Origin: CAVRXQ01 sp963831155
GTDB lineage: Bacteria; Actinomycetota; Acidimicrobiia; Acidimicrobiales; Bog-793
Assembly: GCA_963831155.1 (NCBI GenBank)
Contig: CAWHOY010000004.1
Location: 1 to 61,791, forward strand
Length of the DNA: 61,791 bases
Direction of reading: 5' to 3'
This document shows, in pieces, positions 43,685 through 52,547 of the stretch. A program made the translations under genes and the position numbers. The notes below the pieces were generated by a model. That model saw nothing but the letters and a program-made list of their open reading frames with translations, searched no databases and was not told where the DNA came from. Position 1 is the stretch's first letter. Every line of letters starts with the position of its first letter.

Positions 43685-44557
43685 TCAACTCGGATTCGCC
43701 TTCGCATCGGCGCGCTGGCGAAGAGGTCGACGCATCAGCTGACGCAGAGCCCGAAACCCGATCGTGCGAACACTTTCGCGGCTGACCGCGTTGGCGAGCG
43801 GACCCGGTGACGAAACGAGCTCTCCGTCCCGCACCCGAAGTTGCCAGTCGATCGCCGACGCACGAAGCTCCGGGCTGTCGTGTGACGGGACGACTCTCAC
43901 CTCGGTGACTCCGGCCGACAGCGCTTCTTCCACGCCGCGGCCGCCAAAAAGCCGTTCACAGAGCTCTGCGATCGACACGACGAAGTCGGGCGACAGGACA
44001 CCGCGCTCTTTTGCGAGCGATCGACACGGAAAGCCGACGCGGCCTTCGTCTTCTTTGTTCGGGAGCCGGATCGGTAACGAAAACTCGCTCGCCAGATCGA
44101 GGTAGCAGTCGAAAAACTCCGGTCGGAGTTCGACGCCGCCGAGGTGGGCGTCGAGGTGCGTCACGTCGAAGCCCCAAAGGATCGCGCGCTCGATTTGGGC
44201 TCGCCACTCCCGACGCACTTCGTCGAGATCGGCATGCTCCCAGGCGTCCTCGATCGTGCGCGGGAATCCGCCCTCACCGTCGAAAAGTGACGGCGACTGC
44301 GTGATCGGTCCCCAGCGGTAGAGCTCGTGTTCCGCGTTCAAGGTGAGGTGCACCCCGACGTCTTCGCCGCGGTACGCCGACGCGGCGCCGCGCGCCCACG
44401 GGGCTGGCACCATCAACGACGCGGACGTCGCGATGCCTTCGCGCAGCGCTTCGTACACCGCGACGTTCGCCGAGTACGAGAACCCAAGGTCGTCACAGGA
44501 GATGATGAGTAGGCGCTCTGTCGGCTCGAAGCCGAGGCGCTCGACGAGCTCCGACAT
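43685..44557 (-). CDS. ChbG/YdjC-family carbohydrate deacetylase
   Basis: 290 residues. LLIISCDDLGFSYSANVAVYEAL has the metal-binding DD of the family, GVHLTLNAEHELYRWGP and THLDAHLGGVELRPEFF hold the metal histidines, and VRVVPSHDS is near the end. The family removes acetyl groups from N-acetylated sugars (chitobiose, hopanoid-linked sugars). It is convergent with the NifU-like gene, with adjacent stops. Confidence 0.85.
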   Translation of the reverse strand: MSELVERLGFEPTERLLIISCDDLGFSYSANVAVYEALREGIATSASLMVPAPWARGAASAYRGEDVGVHLTLNAEHELYRWGPITQSPSLFDGEGGFPRTIEDAWEHADLDEVRREWRAQIERAILWGFDVTHLDAHLGGVELRPEFFDCYLDLASEFSLPIRLPNKEDEGRVGFPCRSLAKERGVLSPDFVVSIAELCERLFGGRGVEEALSAGVTEVRVVPSHDSPELRASAIDWQLRVRDGELVSSPGPLANAVSRESVRTIGFRALRQLMRRPLRQRADAKANPS

Positions 44558-44569
44558 CGGATCGGCGAA

Positions 44570-45061
44570 CTACGTCTGAAGCCGCTGTTGCATAGCGGCA
44601 TCTTTCTTCCGCACCTCATCCGCGAGGCGATCCTGGAACGCGACGACTGCCTTTCCGATGTCTTCGTTTCCGATGCCGATGATGCGCGCCGCGAGCAGCC
44701 CGGCGTTCCGGGCGCCATTGATCGCGACCGTGGCGACCGGGACACCTCGGGGCATTTGCGCCATCGCGAGCAACGAGTCGATGCCACCGAGGTTGGCGAG
44801 CGCGATCGGCACTCCGATGACAGGAAGCGGCGTCGCCGCGGCGAGCACCCCCGCGAGGTGTGCTGCGCCCCCCGCACCCGCAATCACGACCTCGACACCG
44901 CGGGACTTTGCCTGTCGTGCGTACGCGATCGCATCGTCTGGCGTGCGATGCGCCGAGATCACTCGCATCTCCCAAGCGATGTTGAACTCATCGAGTGCCG
45001 CGGCGGCTTCGCGCATGACCTCCTCGTCGGAGTCGCTCCCCATCACGATCGCGACGCTCAT
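44570..45061 (-). CDS. purE: N5-carboxyaminoimidazole ribonucleotide mutase
   Basis: 163 residues, standard PurE: VAIVMGSDSDEEVMREAAAALDEF, VISAHRTPDDAIAYA, then IAGAGGAAHLAGVLAAATPLPVIGVPI and the catalytic-site NGARNAGLLAARI. It moves CO2 in purine synthesis and usually pairs with purK, which is not present here. It is the gene just upstream of the ChbG-like gene on the same strand. Confidence 0.96.
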   Translation of the reverse strand: MSVAIVMGSDSDEEVMREAAAALDEFNIAWEMRVISAHRTPDDAIAYARQAKSRGVEVVIAGAGGAAHLAGVLAAATPLPVIGVPIALANLGGIDSLLAMAQMPRGVPVATVAINGARNAGLLAARIIGIGNEDIGKAVVAFQDRLADEVRKKDAAMQQRLQT

Positions 45062-45088
45062 CGGCTGTTCTGAAGGCGTGCCCGGAGT

Positions 45089-45625
45089 TCAGGCGTTCTT
45101 GTCGAGTGGGGCGATGCGCTTGGCGATCAGTCCGAGCATGCGACCGACGATCGCGCCGCCGACGACATCGGAGGCGTGGTGGATCTTCACGTGCACTCGA
45201 CTCACAGCGACGACGACCGCGATGGCGTAGTAGAGCGGCCAAAGCGGGTCGCCGTCGGAGAGCAACGTCGCGCCGCAGAACGCGGCCGTCGCGTGACCCG
45301 AGGGAAAGCTCGACGACAGCGGCTCGCGAAACGGGAGCGGATGATCGCGATGTCGCAGCGGACGGCGCCGTCCGAAGAACGATTTCATGATGAGATTGAC
45401 AAACACCGACTCGACCCCGGTCGCGACGATCGCGCGGATAGCGGCTCGTTCGTTGCGTTCGCCACCTCGCAGCGCGCGCAGCAACGCGAACATCACCCAG
45501 ATCAGACCGAATTCGCCCAACGCGGAGGCGGCGTAGAAAAGGCGGTCCCAGAACGGGTGCCCGCGGATCTTGTCGAACCACGCGTCGACTTGATCGTCGA
45601 AGGCAGCGATGAGCTCGTGGTCCAC
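45089..45625 (-). CDS. PAP2-family phosphatase
   Basis: 178 residues with about five membrane segments. The three active-site motifs are present: KSFFGRRRP (K-x6-R-P), PSGHATAAF (PSGH) and SRVHVKIHHASDVVGG (S-R-x5-H-x3-D). Such enzymes dephosphorylate lipid phosphates, for example undecaprenyl pyrophosphate or phosphatidic acid. ATG 45625 is 10 bases from the stop of the upstream nuclease gene. Confidence 0.88.
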   Translation of the reverse strand: MDHELIAAFDDQVDAWFDKIRGHPFWDRLFYAASALGEFGLIWVMFALLRALRGGERNERAAIRAIVATGVESVFVNLIMKSFFGRRRPLRHRDHPLPFREPLSSSFPSGHATAAFCGATLLSDGDPLWPLYYAIAVVVAVSRVHVKIHHASDVVGGAIVGRMLGLIAKRIAPLDKNA

Positions 45626-45635
45626 CTGAAAGAGG

Positions 45636-46439
45636 TTACTGGGCGGTGCGGGCTATCTCGGGGCTCGAAACGGCCTGAAAGACCGGGCAGATCGACTGGA
45701 AAGAGCAGAACCGACATAGCGGAGACGGGCTCGGTCGGAAGACCCCCGTTTTGCATGCACGCTCGATCGCCGACCACACGGCGAGCGCGCGTTGACGCGA
45801 GCCGCGCACGAGTTGTTCGGTGACCGACTGCACGAGCACCACCCGGTCGCGCAGGTACATGAGACGAACTTCAACCGGGGCCCGTCCGAAGTTCTCTTCA
45901 CACAGCACGGCGTAGAAGTTCACGCCGTTGAAACTTCCCTTCGTGCGCGCCTCACGAGGTGCGGTTCCCGTCTTGTAGTCGACGACGCAAAAATCGCCGT
46001 CACCGACGTCATCGAGTCGGTCGATGATCCCGTTCAGCTCCACTCCGTTGACTTGCGCGCGCAGGTTCAATTCGAGACCGCGCGGACGGACCGACGTCGG
46101 GTCTTCGAGCTCGAAGTAGCGCGCGATCAGGACGCGGAGCTCCTCGAGTAGCTGTGCCTCCGACGCCTCGTCGAGTCCGAGCTCGGCGTATTCGGGATGA
46201 GTGTCTCGAGCAGACCAGGCGTCCATCAACGCCGCCTCGGCACGCGCCCGGGTTCGTCCGCCCTGTTCGTTGTCGGAGAAGAAGCGTTCGAGCGCGGCGT
46301 GGGCGAGCGTGCCTCGGACCTGGTGGATGGTCGACGGCTCGGGGAGGTGGTCGACATAGGAGTACCTGAAGGCGAGCGGGCACTGGGTGAACCGCGAAAT
46401 CTTCGACGGTGAAAGGGTCGCCGGGACGCACGCTGTCAT
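45636..46439 (-). CDS. RecB/Cas4-like PD-(D/E)XK nuclease with cysteine cluster
   Basis: 267 residues. LSPSKISRFTQCPLAFRYSYVD is the start typical of the PDDEXK_1 family. Catalytic residues are in GIIDRLD and VVDYKTG (D-x-K). C20 plus three C-terminal cysteines (LCRFC and SICPVF) can hold a 4Fe-4S cluster as in AddB and Cas4. It has no helicase domain and no CRISPR array nearby, so it is a stand-alone RecB-like nuclease found in many actinobacteria. Confidence 0.85.
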   Translation of the reverse strand: MTACVPATLSPSKISRFTQCPLAFRYSYVDHLPEPSTIHQVRGTLAHAALERFFSDNEQGGRTRARAEAALMDAWSARDTHPEYAELGLDEASEAQLLEELRVLIARYFELEDPTSVRPRGLELNLRAQVNGVELNGIIDRLDDVGDGDFCVVDYKTGTAPREARTKGSFNGVNFYAVLCEENFGRAPVEVRLMYLRDRVVLVQSVTEQLVRGSRQRALAVWSAIERACKTGVFRPSPSPLCRFCSFQSICPVFQAVSSPEIARTAQ

Positions 46440-46451
46440 GTCGAGGTGACG

Positions 46452-47327
46452 CTACGCCGCGGCTGTTCGCAGGGCGCGGAACACCGCGTCGGCGACGGCG
46501 TCGGGCGAGGAGAAGGGTCCGAAGTGGTCGAGACCGGGGATCTGCTCGACTTGGCCGCGAGCGAGCCGGCTCACCACTGCCTCGGCACCGGCGCGGCTCA
46601 TCACGCTGCTCGACCCGCCGAAGGCGACGGTCACCGGGCAAGCGACGCGATCGAGCACCCCGAGCAGGTCGAAATCGGCGGCGCTCTCATAGATCGCGGC
46701 CTCGGTGTCCGGACTACAGGCAAGGAGCACGGTTCCGTCGTTCTTGCCGATCAGCCCTTCGTCGAGGTATCCCGAAAGTGCCGCTTGGTCAAAGGAGGCA
46801 AAGGGCGGCCTCGTGGAGAAGCGCTCGAACGCCTCCTCACGTGACGAGAATCCCTGTTTCCTGCGTCGTGCCGCCTGTGCACTCGCACCCGACGGCGGGC
46901 GATCCGGCATCGCCTCGTCGATGACGATCGGCTCATAACAAAACATCTCCGCGAAGGTTCCCGGCCGAGACGCCTCGGCGTCCAACAGAGCGCTCGCGCC
47001 GAGGGAGTGGCCGACGCCGATCGCGTCGGCGCCGAGCGCATCCGCCGCCGCGGTGACGTCGTCGGCGAAGACCCGCCATTCGATCTGCGACGGGGTGTCG
47101 GATCGCCCGTGGCCCGAGAGGTCGACACCGACGCAGCGGAACTTGTTGACGAGCGCGGCGGCGAGCGGCGAAAAGCAGAGCGCGTTCAACCCGGCGCCGT
47201 GCACGAGAAGACAGGGACGTCCCGAGCCGCCGAAGTCGATCGTTGCGACACGCCCTCCGGCTGGCCGCTCGATGAACAGCTTTCGGGGGCCGTGAGCAGC
47301 GCTGGGGGCGCGCCGCGAATGCTCCAT
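46452..47327 (-). CDS. Alpha/beta hydrolase
   Basis: 291 residues. CLLVHGAGLNALCFSPLAAAL holds the oxyanion-hole HG, DLSGHGRSDTP follows, and the nucleophile elbow is GVGHSLGASALL. The catalytic histidine is in LDHFGPFSSP near the C terminus. The fold is clear but the substrate is not. It is divergent from the DedA gene; about 55 bases separate them. Confidence 0.85.
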   Translation of the reverse strand: MEHSRRAPSAAHGPRKLFIERPAGGRVATIDFGGSGRPCLLVHGAGLNALCFSPLAAALVNKFRCVGVDLSGHGRSDTPSQIEWRVFADDVTAAADALGADAIGVGHSLGASALLDAEASRPGTFAEMFCYEPIVIDEAMPDRPPSGASAQAARRRKQGFSSREEAFERFSTRPPFASFDQAALSGYLDEGLIGKNDGTVLLACSPDTEAAIYESAADFDLLGVLDRVACPVTVAFGGSSSVMSRAGAEAVVSRLARGQVEQIPGLDHFGPFSSPDAVADAVFRALRTAAA

Positions 47328-47381
47328 CGGCGAGGCGGGATCGTTCGGATCGGCGCGGATGATCGGCTAAACCTACCGGCC

Positions 47382-48005
47382 GTGCAGCAGTTCCTTTCGG
47401 ACTCGGGATATGCCGCGCTCGTCGTGCTGGCCTTCGCGGAAGGGTGCTGCGTGCCGTTCCCGTCCGAGATCACCTTCGGCTTCGCTGGTTTTCTCGCCGC
47501 CTCGGGAAGGCTCAATTTGGCTGCGGTGATCTTCATCGGCGCGCTCGCGGAGTTCGCGGGGTCGCTTGTCGGCTACACGATCGGTCGCGTCGGCGGTCGT
47601 CCGCTTGTCAAGAAGTTCGGACGCTACGTGCTGCTCACGAATGTCGATTTGGACCGCGCAGAGCGGTGGCTTTCGGGTCGCGGGGAGTATTCCGTTGCAA
47701 TCGGCCGGGCGCTGCCGCTCGTTCGCACTTTCATCTCGCTTGTCGCGGGCACCGCTGAGATGCCGTGGCTCAAATTCGCGGTCTTCAGCCTCGCCGGCAC
47801 GTTGGTGTGGTCGTCGGCGCTCGCCTCGATCGGCTACGCGGTCTCAGGAACCTGGCACAAGGTGGCGCACGGATTCTCGATCGCTGGCTACGTCTTGGTG
47901 GCGCTCGTCATTTTGGCAGTGGCCGGGCTCGTCGTTCACCGGCTGCGGCAACTCCGCCACGAGCGCTCGCTGCTCGCGGCGAAATCGGACACGACGTCGC
48001 TCTGA
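47382..48005 (+). CDS. DedA-family membrane protein
   Basis: 207 residues from GTG 47382, where homology to the family begins. FAEGCCVPFPSEITFGFAGFLAASG is the DedA first motif with E and P-S-E, AEFAGSLVGYTIGRVGG the second, and GRALPLVRTFISLVAGTAEMPWLKF carries the G-R-x-x-P-x-x-R-T motif. DedA proteins support membrane proton balance and undecaprenyl-phosphate recycling. Confidence 0.9.
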   Translation: MQQFLSDSGYAALVVLAFAEGCCVPFPSEITFGFAGFLAASGRLNLAAVIFIGALAEFAGSLVGYTIGRVGGRPLVKKFGRYVLLTNVDLDRAERWLSGRGEYSVAIGRALPLVRTFISLVAGTAEMPWLKFAVFSLAGTLVWSSALASIGYAVSGTWHKVAHGFSIAGYVLVALVILAVAGLVVHRLRQLRHERSLLAAKSDTTSL

Positions 48006-48128
48006 GTTCAGAACTGGTCTTGAGCTTCAGAGGGTGCCTGACGCGCGACCTTCTGACCGTTGCTCTGCGCGGGGCGATGCCACTCGACAAGCGGAGGACG
48101 AGGCGGACAGCGAGTGATGTGCGCCGCC

Positions 48129-48908
48129 CTAGGGCTCCCAGACTGCTCCGTCGTGAGCGAAGACGACCTTTCGAGGGTCGAACGCGAGGAGACGCTCGAT
48201 CCAGGCCGGCACACTCGGGAGATCAACGACGTGACGGTCCAGGACGGCGCGCGTCGTGAGGATGTCGTGGCCGAAAGCGGTCGCCGATTTGTGGCTTTGC
48301 CCGGCGACGATCACCGTCCCGTCGCTGCGGCGAACGGCGACCGACTGATGGCCCTCTGTGTGGCCCGGTGTCGGCACGACGAAAACGTTCTTCAGAATCT
48401 CGAACTCGCCGTCCAAAAGTTCGTAGGAGAGCCCCGGCGCGTCGATAAGTTCCAAAAGGGTGTAGTCGGGCGATCTCGCTGCTTCGAGCTCGATGCGCTG
48501 GGTGAAGATCGGCCGCCCAGCGAGTTCGGGGTTCCCGCCGCAGTGGTCGAAATGGAGGTGGCAGTTCACGACGTGGCTCACCTCGGCGACAGAAACGCCG
48601 CCACTCGCTAGCGCGTCAGCGAGCGACCTGCGGCGCGGTTGGTAGCAAGCGTCGACGTCCGGGTGCGAACCGATGCCGGTGTCAAAGACGACAACACCGT
48701 CCGGGTGGCTGATGAGGTAACCGAAGCACGGCCGGACTCGCGCTCGCCCTTTCCGGGTCTCCCCGGCAGGCTTGACGAAGTAGCCGAAATCGATACGGCG
48801 CACGTCTGGCTCAGCCACGATCGCGAAGAAGTTACGCGGCGCAGAACAAGGCCGAAGAGGCTCGAGTGCGATCCGGCGCGGTGCCCTTGACCTAGTCGCT
48901 CTCGCCAT
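48129..48908 (-). CDS. Metallo-beta-lactamase fold hydrolase (lactonase-like)
   Basis: 259 residues from ATG 48908, which overlaps the end of the ctaG-like gene by 17 bases; GTG 48818 is another start. The zinc site is HLHFDHCGG (H-x-H-x-D-H), followed by VPTPGHTEGHQSVAV and a final FAHDGAVW. The pattern YLISHPDGVVVFDTGIG with a tyrosine-bearing loop is that of AHL lactonase-like proteins (AttM/AiiA group), but substrate is not certain. Confidence 0.82.
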   Translation of the reverse strand: MARATRSRAPRRIALEPLRPCSAPRNFFAIVAEPDVRRIDFGYFVKPAGETRKGRARVRPCFGYLISHPDGVVVFDTGIGSHPDVDACYQPRRRSLADALASGGVSVAEVSHVVNCHLHFDHCGGNPELAGRPIFTQRIELEAARSPDYTLLELIDAPGLSYELLDGEFEILKNVFVVPTPGHTEGHQSVAVRRSDGTVIVAGQSHKSATAFGHDILTTRAVLDRHVVDLPSVPAWIERLLAFDPRKVVFAHDGAVWEP

Positions 48909-49821
48909 CTTTTAGACGGAACTCCGCTTCTTGGACGATCGCCTCGGCAGCGTCGATCGTGTCGAGTCCTCGATCGAGTGCCTCGGTCCGCTGGTCTTCC
49001 TGTCTCATCCACCACCAAAAAACCGCTCCGAGCGCCGCGAGGGTGAACAGCGTCGGGTATCCCCACAGCTCGGCGCCCGCGACGTGCGTCGCCTCGAGCG
49101 ATCCCGAGCGCGGCAAGCGTCGATCGGTGAGCGTGAAGTCGATCCCGAGAAATGCGGTGAAGGGCAACGTCGCGGCGAGGTCGAGCATGCGAACGCCGCC
49201 GCTCATCGATCTCGGCCAGGAGTCTGTTCCGACGATCGGCCACCAGTAAAAGCACCCGGCGACCAAGAACGCGCCGCGCAGGAGGTCGCCGCCGGACTGG
49301 TTTGCGAGCGACCAGCCGTACAGCGATGAGAGCAGAAAGACGTACTCGAGGCCGAAAAGCACGGTGAAGGCGACGGCGGGATGGAACACGAAGGAAAGGC
49401 GCGTCCGCGTGGGCCGCTGAAGGGCTTTTCGGCGACGACGGTGAATTGCGGCCCGAGCGCGTCGCGCCGGCTCGCCGTACGCGAGCAGGACGGGCGCGAC
49501 CGTGATGAGGGCGAGGTGATCGGCCACGACGACTCCCGGCGCTCGGTCGTCGAGTGAGCCGAGACCGGAACAGAACGCCCAAAGACATACGAGTACGCCG
49601 ACGACGAACGCCGCGCTCGCCGGTACGAACTCGAGGTCCTTTCTTCGGCGGTTCGCGAAGAGCACGAGCGCGTAGGCGCCGATCGCCGCGGCGCCGATCG
49701 CGGAGAGCACGAGCCCGCCGGCGTCGGTGCGCCAGGACGACAACAGCGTTCCGATGCCGATCGTCCCTGTTCGTGCACGCGTCACCAATGCGAGCGCGGG
49801 TATCGCGGCGCCGGTCGTCAT
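48892..49821 (-). CDS. CtaG-like cytochrome c oxidase assembly membrane protein
   Basis: 309 residues with about eight membrane segments. WAFCSGLGSLDDRAPGVVVADHLALITVAPVLLAYGEP, FHPAVAFTVLFGLEYVFLLSSLY and VAGCFYWWPIVGTD resemble the CtaG_Caa3 family (DUF2231-like order of His and Trp residues), which delivers copper to caa3-type oxidases. No oxidase genes lie nearby. It starts 15 bases after the stop of the GAF histidine kinase, so the two are likely one transcript. Confidence 0.8.
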   Translation of the reverse strand: MTTGAAIPALALVTRARTGTIGIGTLLSSWRTDAGGLVLSAIGAAAIGAYALVLFANRRRKDLEFVPASAAFVVGVLVCLWAFCSGLGSLDDRAPGVVVADHLALITVAPVLLAYGEPARRARAAIHRRRRKALQRPTRTRLSFVFHPAVAFTVLFGLEYVFLLSSLYGWSLANQSGGDLLRGAFLVAGCFYWWPIVGTDSWPRSMSGGVRMLDLAATLPFTAFLGIDFTLTDRRLPRSGSLEATHVAGAELWGYPTLFTLAALGAVFWWWMRQEDQRTEALDRGLDTIDAAEAIVQEAEFRLKDGESD

Positions 49822-49835
49822 TCGAACGATCAGAT

Positions 49836-51113
49836 CTACCCAGCGATGAGCGGGACCTCAAAACGGACCTCGGTGCCGGAAGGTTTCGCGTTAGAGACGG
49901 AGACCGTCCCGCCCAGTGCCTCGGCCCGCTCGCGGATGTTCGCGAGCCCCATTCGTGCCGGTCCGGCGGTCGCGCCGATTCCGATGCCGTCGTCTTTGAT
50001 CACGAGCTTCAAGATGTGGTCCTCGACCTTGAGGTTTATCTCGACGTGGGAGGCGTGTGCGTGGCGGGCGATGTTCGTGAGCCCCTCGCGCATCACCGCC
50101 AACACGTTCGTGGCGACGTGCTCGGGGACCTCGGTGTCGATCGGACCTGCGACGGTGACGGACGGCTCGAAGCCGAGGCTGCGCACTGACTCGGCGGCGA
50201 GATCGAGCACCCTGGTTCGCACGCTGCGGCGACGTCCGGGGATCGGTTCCAGAGCGAAGATCGCGGTGCGGACCTGGCGGATTATGTCGTCGAGGTCGTC
50301 GACGGCAATTTGGATCGCCTGCTGGACTTCCGAGACGGCCGCCATTTGCGCGGCGCTCTGCAGTGAGAGTCCCGTCGCGAAGAGCCGCTGGATTACGTTG
50401 TCGTGCAGATCGTGCGCGATGCGAACGCGATCCGCCGCCACATCGAGTTCCCCGACGCGCGCATGCAGGCGCGCATTTTCGATGACGATCGCCGCCGCGA
50501 CCGAAAGCGCCTGCAAGATATCGCTGTCCTCGTCGGTGAATTCATCGGCATCGATCTTGTTGGCGAGGTACAGGTTTCCGAAGACCTCGGCGCGGATTTG
50601 GATCGGGACGCCAAGGAACGTTTCCATCGCCGGATGGTTGGCCGGGAAGCCGACCGACTTGGGGTGGTCGGCGATGTTTCTCAGCCGGATCGGTTGGGGA
50701 TCGTCGATCAGCACGCCGAGGACGCCTTCGCCGCGGGGGAGATGGTCGATGTTCGAGCGGATCTCGGGGTCGATGCCGACGGTGATGAACTGGGAGAGCC
50801 GTTTCGTTCCGGGTTCGATCACGCCGAGCGCCCCGAAGCGCGCCCCTGTCACCCGGCACGCCTGCTCGACGATGTGGCGGAGCGCGATATCGAGATCGAG
50901 GTCGCGCTCGATGACGAGGACAGCTTCGAGGAGTTGCTGGAGGCGGACCGGGTCGCTGACCCGCCGGTAGGGCACGACCGAATCGTGCCACGACGAGCTT
51001 GCCGAACGCTGGCTTGGGCACTTCGCAACGTGACGGCGGCGGCGCCGAGAAGCCATCCGCGCGAACTCAGGAAACTCCGCCACGCCGTTCAGGAGCCTCA
51101 CAGGTCCAGCCAT
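49836..51113 (-). CDS. DevS/DosT-like GAF sensor histidine kinase
   Basis: 425 residues by the longest frame. The first 47 look unlike the family and GTG 50975 (VPYRRVSDPVRL) is a better start. One GAF domain covers about 65-215, with FPANHPAMETFLGVPIQIR, where H160 lies at the place of the heme-binding histidine in mycobacterial DevS/DosT. The HisKA_3 region is RIAHDLHDNVIQRLFATGLSLQ with H237 as phosphoacceptor. The HATPase has DDGIGIG and GLANIRERAEALGG. DevS has two GAF domains; this has one. No response regulator lies beside it. Confidence 0.88.
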   Translation of the reverse strand: MAGPVRLLNGVAEFPEFARMASRRRRRHVAKCPSQRSASSSWHDSVVPYRRVSDPVRLQQLLEAVLVIERDLDLDIALRHIVEQACRVTGARFGALGVIEPGTKRLSQFITVGIDPEIRSNIDHLPRGEGVLGVLIDDPQPIRLRNIADHPKSVGFPANHPAMETFLGVPIQIRAEVFGNLYLANKIDADEFTDEDSDILQALSVAAAIVIENARLHARVGELDVAADRVRIAHDLHDNVIQRLFATGLSLQSAAQMAAVSEVQQAIQIAVDDLDDIIRQVRTAIFALEPIPGRRRSVRTRVLDLAAESVRSLGFEPSVTVAGPIDTEVPEHVATNVLAVMREGLTNIARHAHASHVEINLKVEDHILKLVIKDDGIGIGATAGPARMGLANIRERAEALGGTVSVSNAKPSGTEVRFEVPLIAG

Positions 51114-51344
51114 CAGTATGTGCTTTGAGAGCGGCTGAAGCGCTTGATGAAGTGCCCCTCCTCGCCAGATTTGGCGGCGCGAGCCCGGAGATTCGGCTTC
51201 CCCCCGAGCCGGATCCCGGGCCTTTGCGTTTCCTGCTCACGTTGGGCGACCCGGGGGTCGTGACCTTTCAGCGTTGGAGAGGCGTCACGATCGGTGCCGG
51301 TCCAGTTGCCGTCGCGCTCGACACGCACGTCATAATCGGCGGGG

Positions 51345-52532
51345 ATGCGCCTCTTGGACGCGATTGTCCACGCTTTACGTGTGGCGGCGACGATGACGTG
51401 GGAGATCTTCTGGGCGCTCATCTTCGGCTTCGTCCTCGCCGCCGTGATTCAGTCGCTCGTCAGCCGGAAGCGCGTAGCACGCGTGCTCGGCGATTCGCGT
51501 CCGCGCACTGTCGTCGTGGCCTCCTTGCTCGGCGTCGCATCGTCGTCGTGCTCGTACGCTGCCGTCGCGATCACGCGGTCGCTGTATCGCCGCGGCGCCG
51601 ATTTCATCTCGTCGATGGCCTTCGAGATTGCGTCGACCAACCTCGTCGTCGAACTCGGCGTCGTGCTGGCGGTGCTGATCGGTTGGCAGTTCACTCTGGC
51701 GGAGTTCATCGCGGGACCGTTCATGATCACCGTGATGGCGATCGCGATGCGCTCCGTGTTGCGACCGGGCGATCTCGTTGCGGCACGCCGTCAGGCAGGA
51801 ATGGCGGTCGCGGGTTCGATGGAGGGTCACGCGGCGATGGATATGAGCATCGGCGCAGACGGAAATGTGTGGGGGCGCCTTCGCTCAGTGGGAGCCGTCA
51901 CGTCGGTCTCGCACAACTTCGTGATGGAGTGGGCGGCGGTACTCCGCGACATCGTCCTCGGACTCCTCGGCGCGGGTGCGATCGGCGCGTGGGTGCCGAC
52001 TGGTTTCTGGAAGGACCTCTTCGTCACGAACAACCCGGCCGTCTCGAAGATCATCGGACCGCTGCTCGGCCCGATCGTCTCGTCATTGAGTTTCGTCTGC
52101 TCGGTCGGCAACGTGCCGTTGGCGGCGGTGTTGTGGCGTGGCGGCATCAGCTTCGGCGGCGTCGTGTCGTTCATCTTCGCCGACCTCATCATCATCCCGA
52201 TCGTGCTGATCTACCGGAAGTACTACGGGACGCGCGTCGCGATGAAAATCGTCGGCGTCTTCTACCTTGCGATGGTCGTGGCGGGCTACTTCGTTGAGCT
52301 GATTTTCGCCGCCGCGGGACTGGTACCTCCGAGGAGCTCCGCGCATGTTGTCAGCATCGCCGTCAGCTGGAACTACACCTCGGCGCTTGATCTCGCGGCG
52401 GCGGTCGTCGCGCTCGGTCTCGTCGTGACCTTCGTGCGGTCCGGGGCGTCGCCGATGCTCCGCCAGATGGGCGGGTCCCCTTCCGACATCGCTGCGAATG
52501 ACGCGGCGCAAACCGTTCCCGACCACCACTGA
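51345..52532 (+). CDS. PF03773-type permease (ArsP/DUF318 family)
   Basis: 395 residues with about ten membrane segments. SRKRVARVLGDSRPRTVVVASLLGVASSSCSYAAVAITRSL contains the family's S-S-x-S-x-A-x-x motif. PIVSSLSFVCSVGNVPLAAVLW is its repeat in the second half (SCSVGNVP-like), and a large loop lies between. Family members export organoarsenicals or are of unknown substrate. No ArsR-type regulator or ars genes are beside it. Confidence 0.85.
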   Translation: MRLLDAIVHALRVAATMTWEIFWALIFGFVLAAVIQSLVSRKRVARVLGDSRPRTVVVASLLGVASSSCSYAAVAITRSLYRRGADFISSMAFEIASTNLVVELGVVLAVLIGWQFTLAEFIAGPFMITVMAIAMRSVLRPGDLVAARRQAGMAVAGSMEGHAAMDMSIGADGNVWGRLRSVGAVTSVSHNFVMEWAAVLRDIVLGLLGAGAIGAWVPTGFWKDLFVTNNPAVSKIIGPLLGPIVSSLSFVCSVGNVPLAAVLWRGGISFGGVVSFIFADLIIIPIVLIYRKYYGTRVAMKIVGVFYLAMVVAGYFVELIFAAAGLVPPRSSAHVVSIAVSWNYTSALDLAAAVVALGLVVTFVRSGASPMLRQMGGSPSDIAANDAAQTVPDHH

Positions 52533-52547
52533 GGGTCATGGTGTGGG

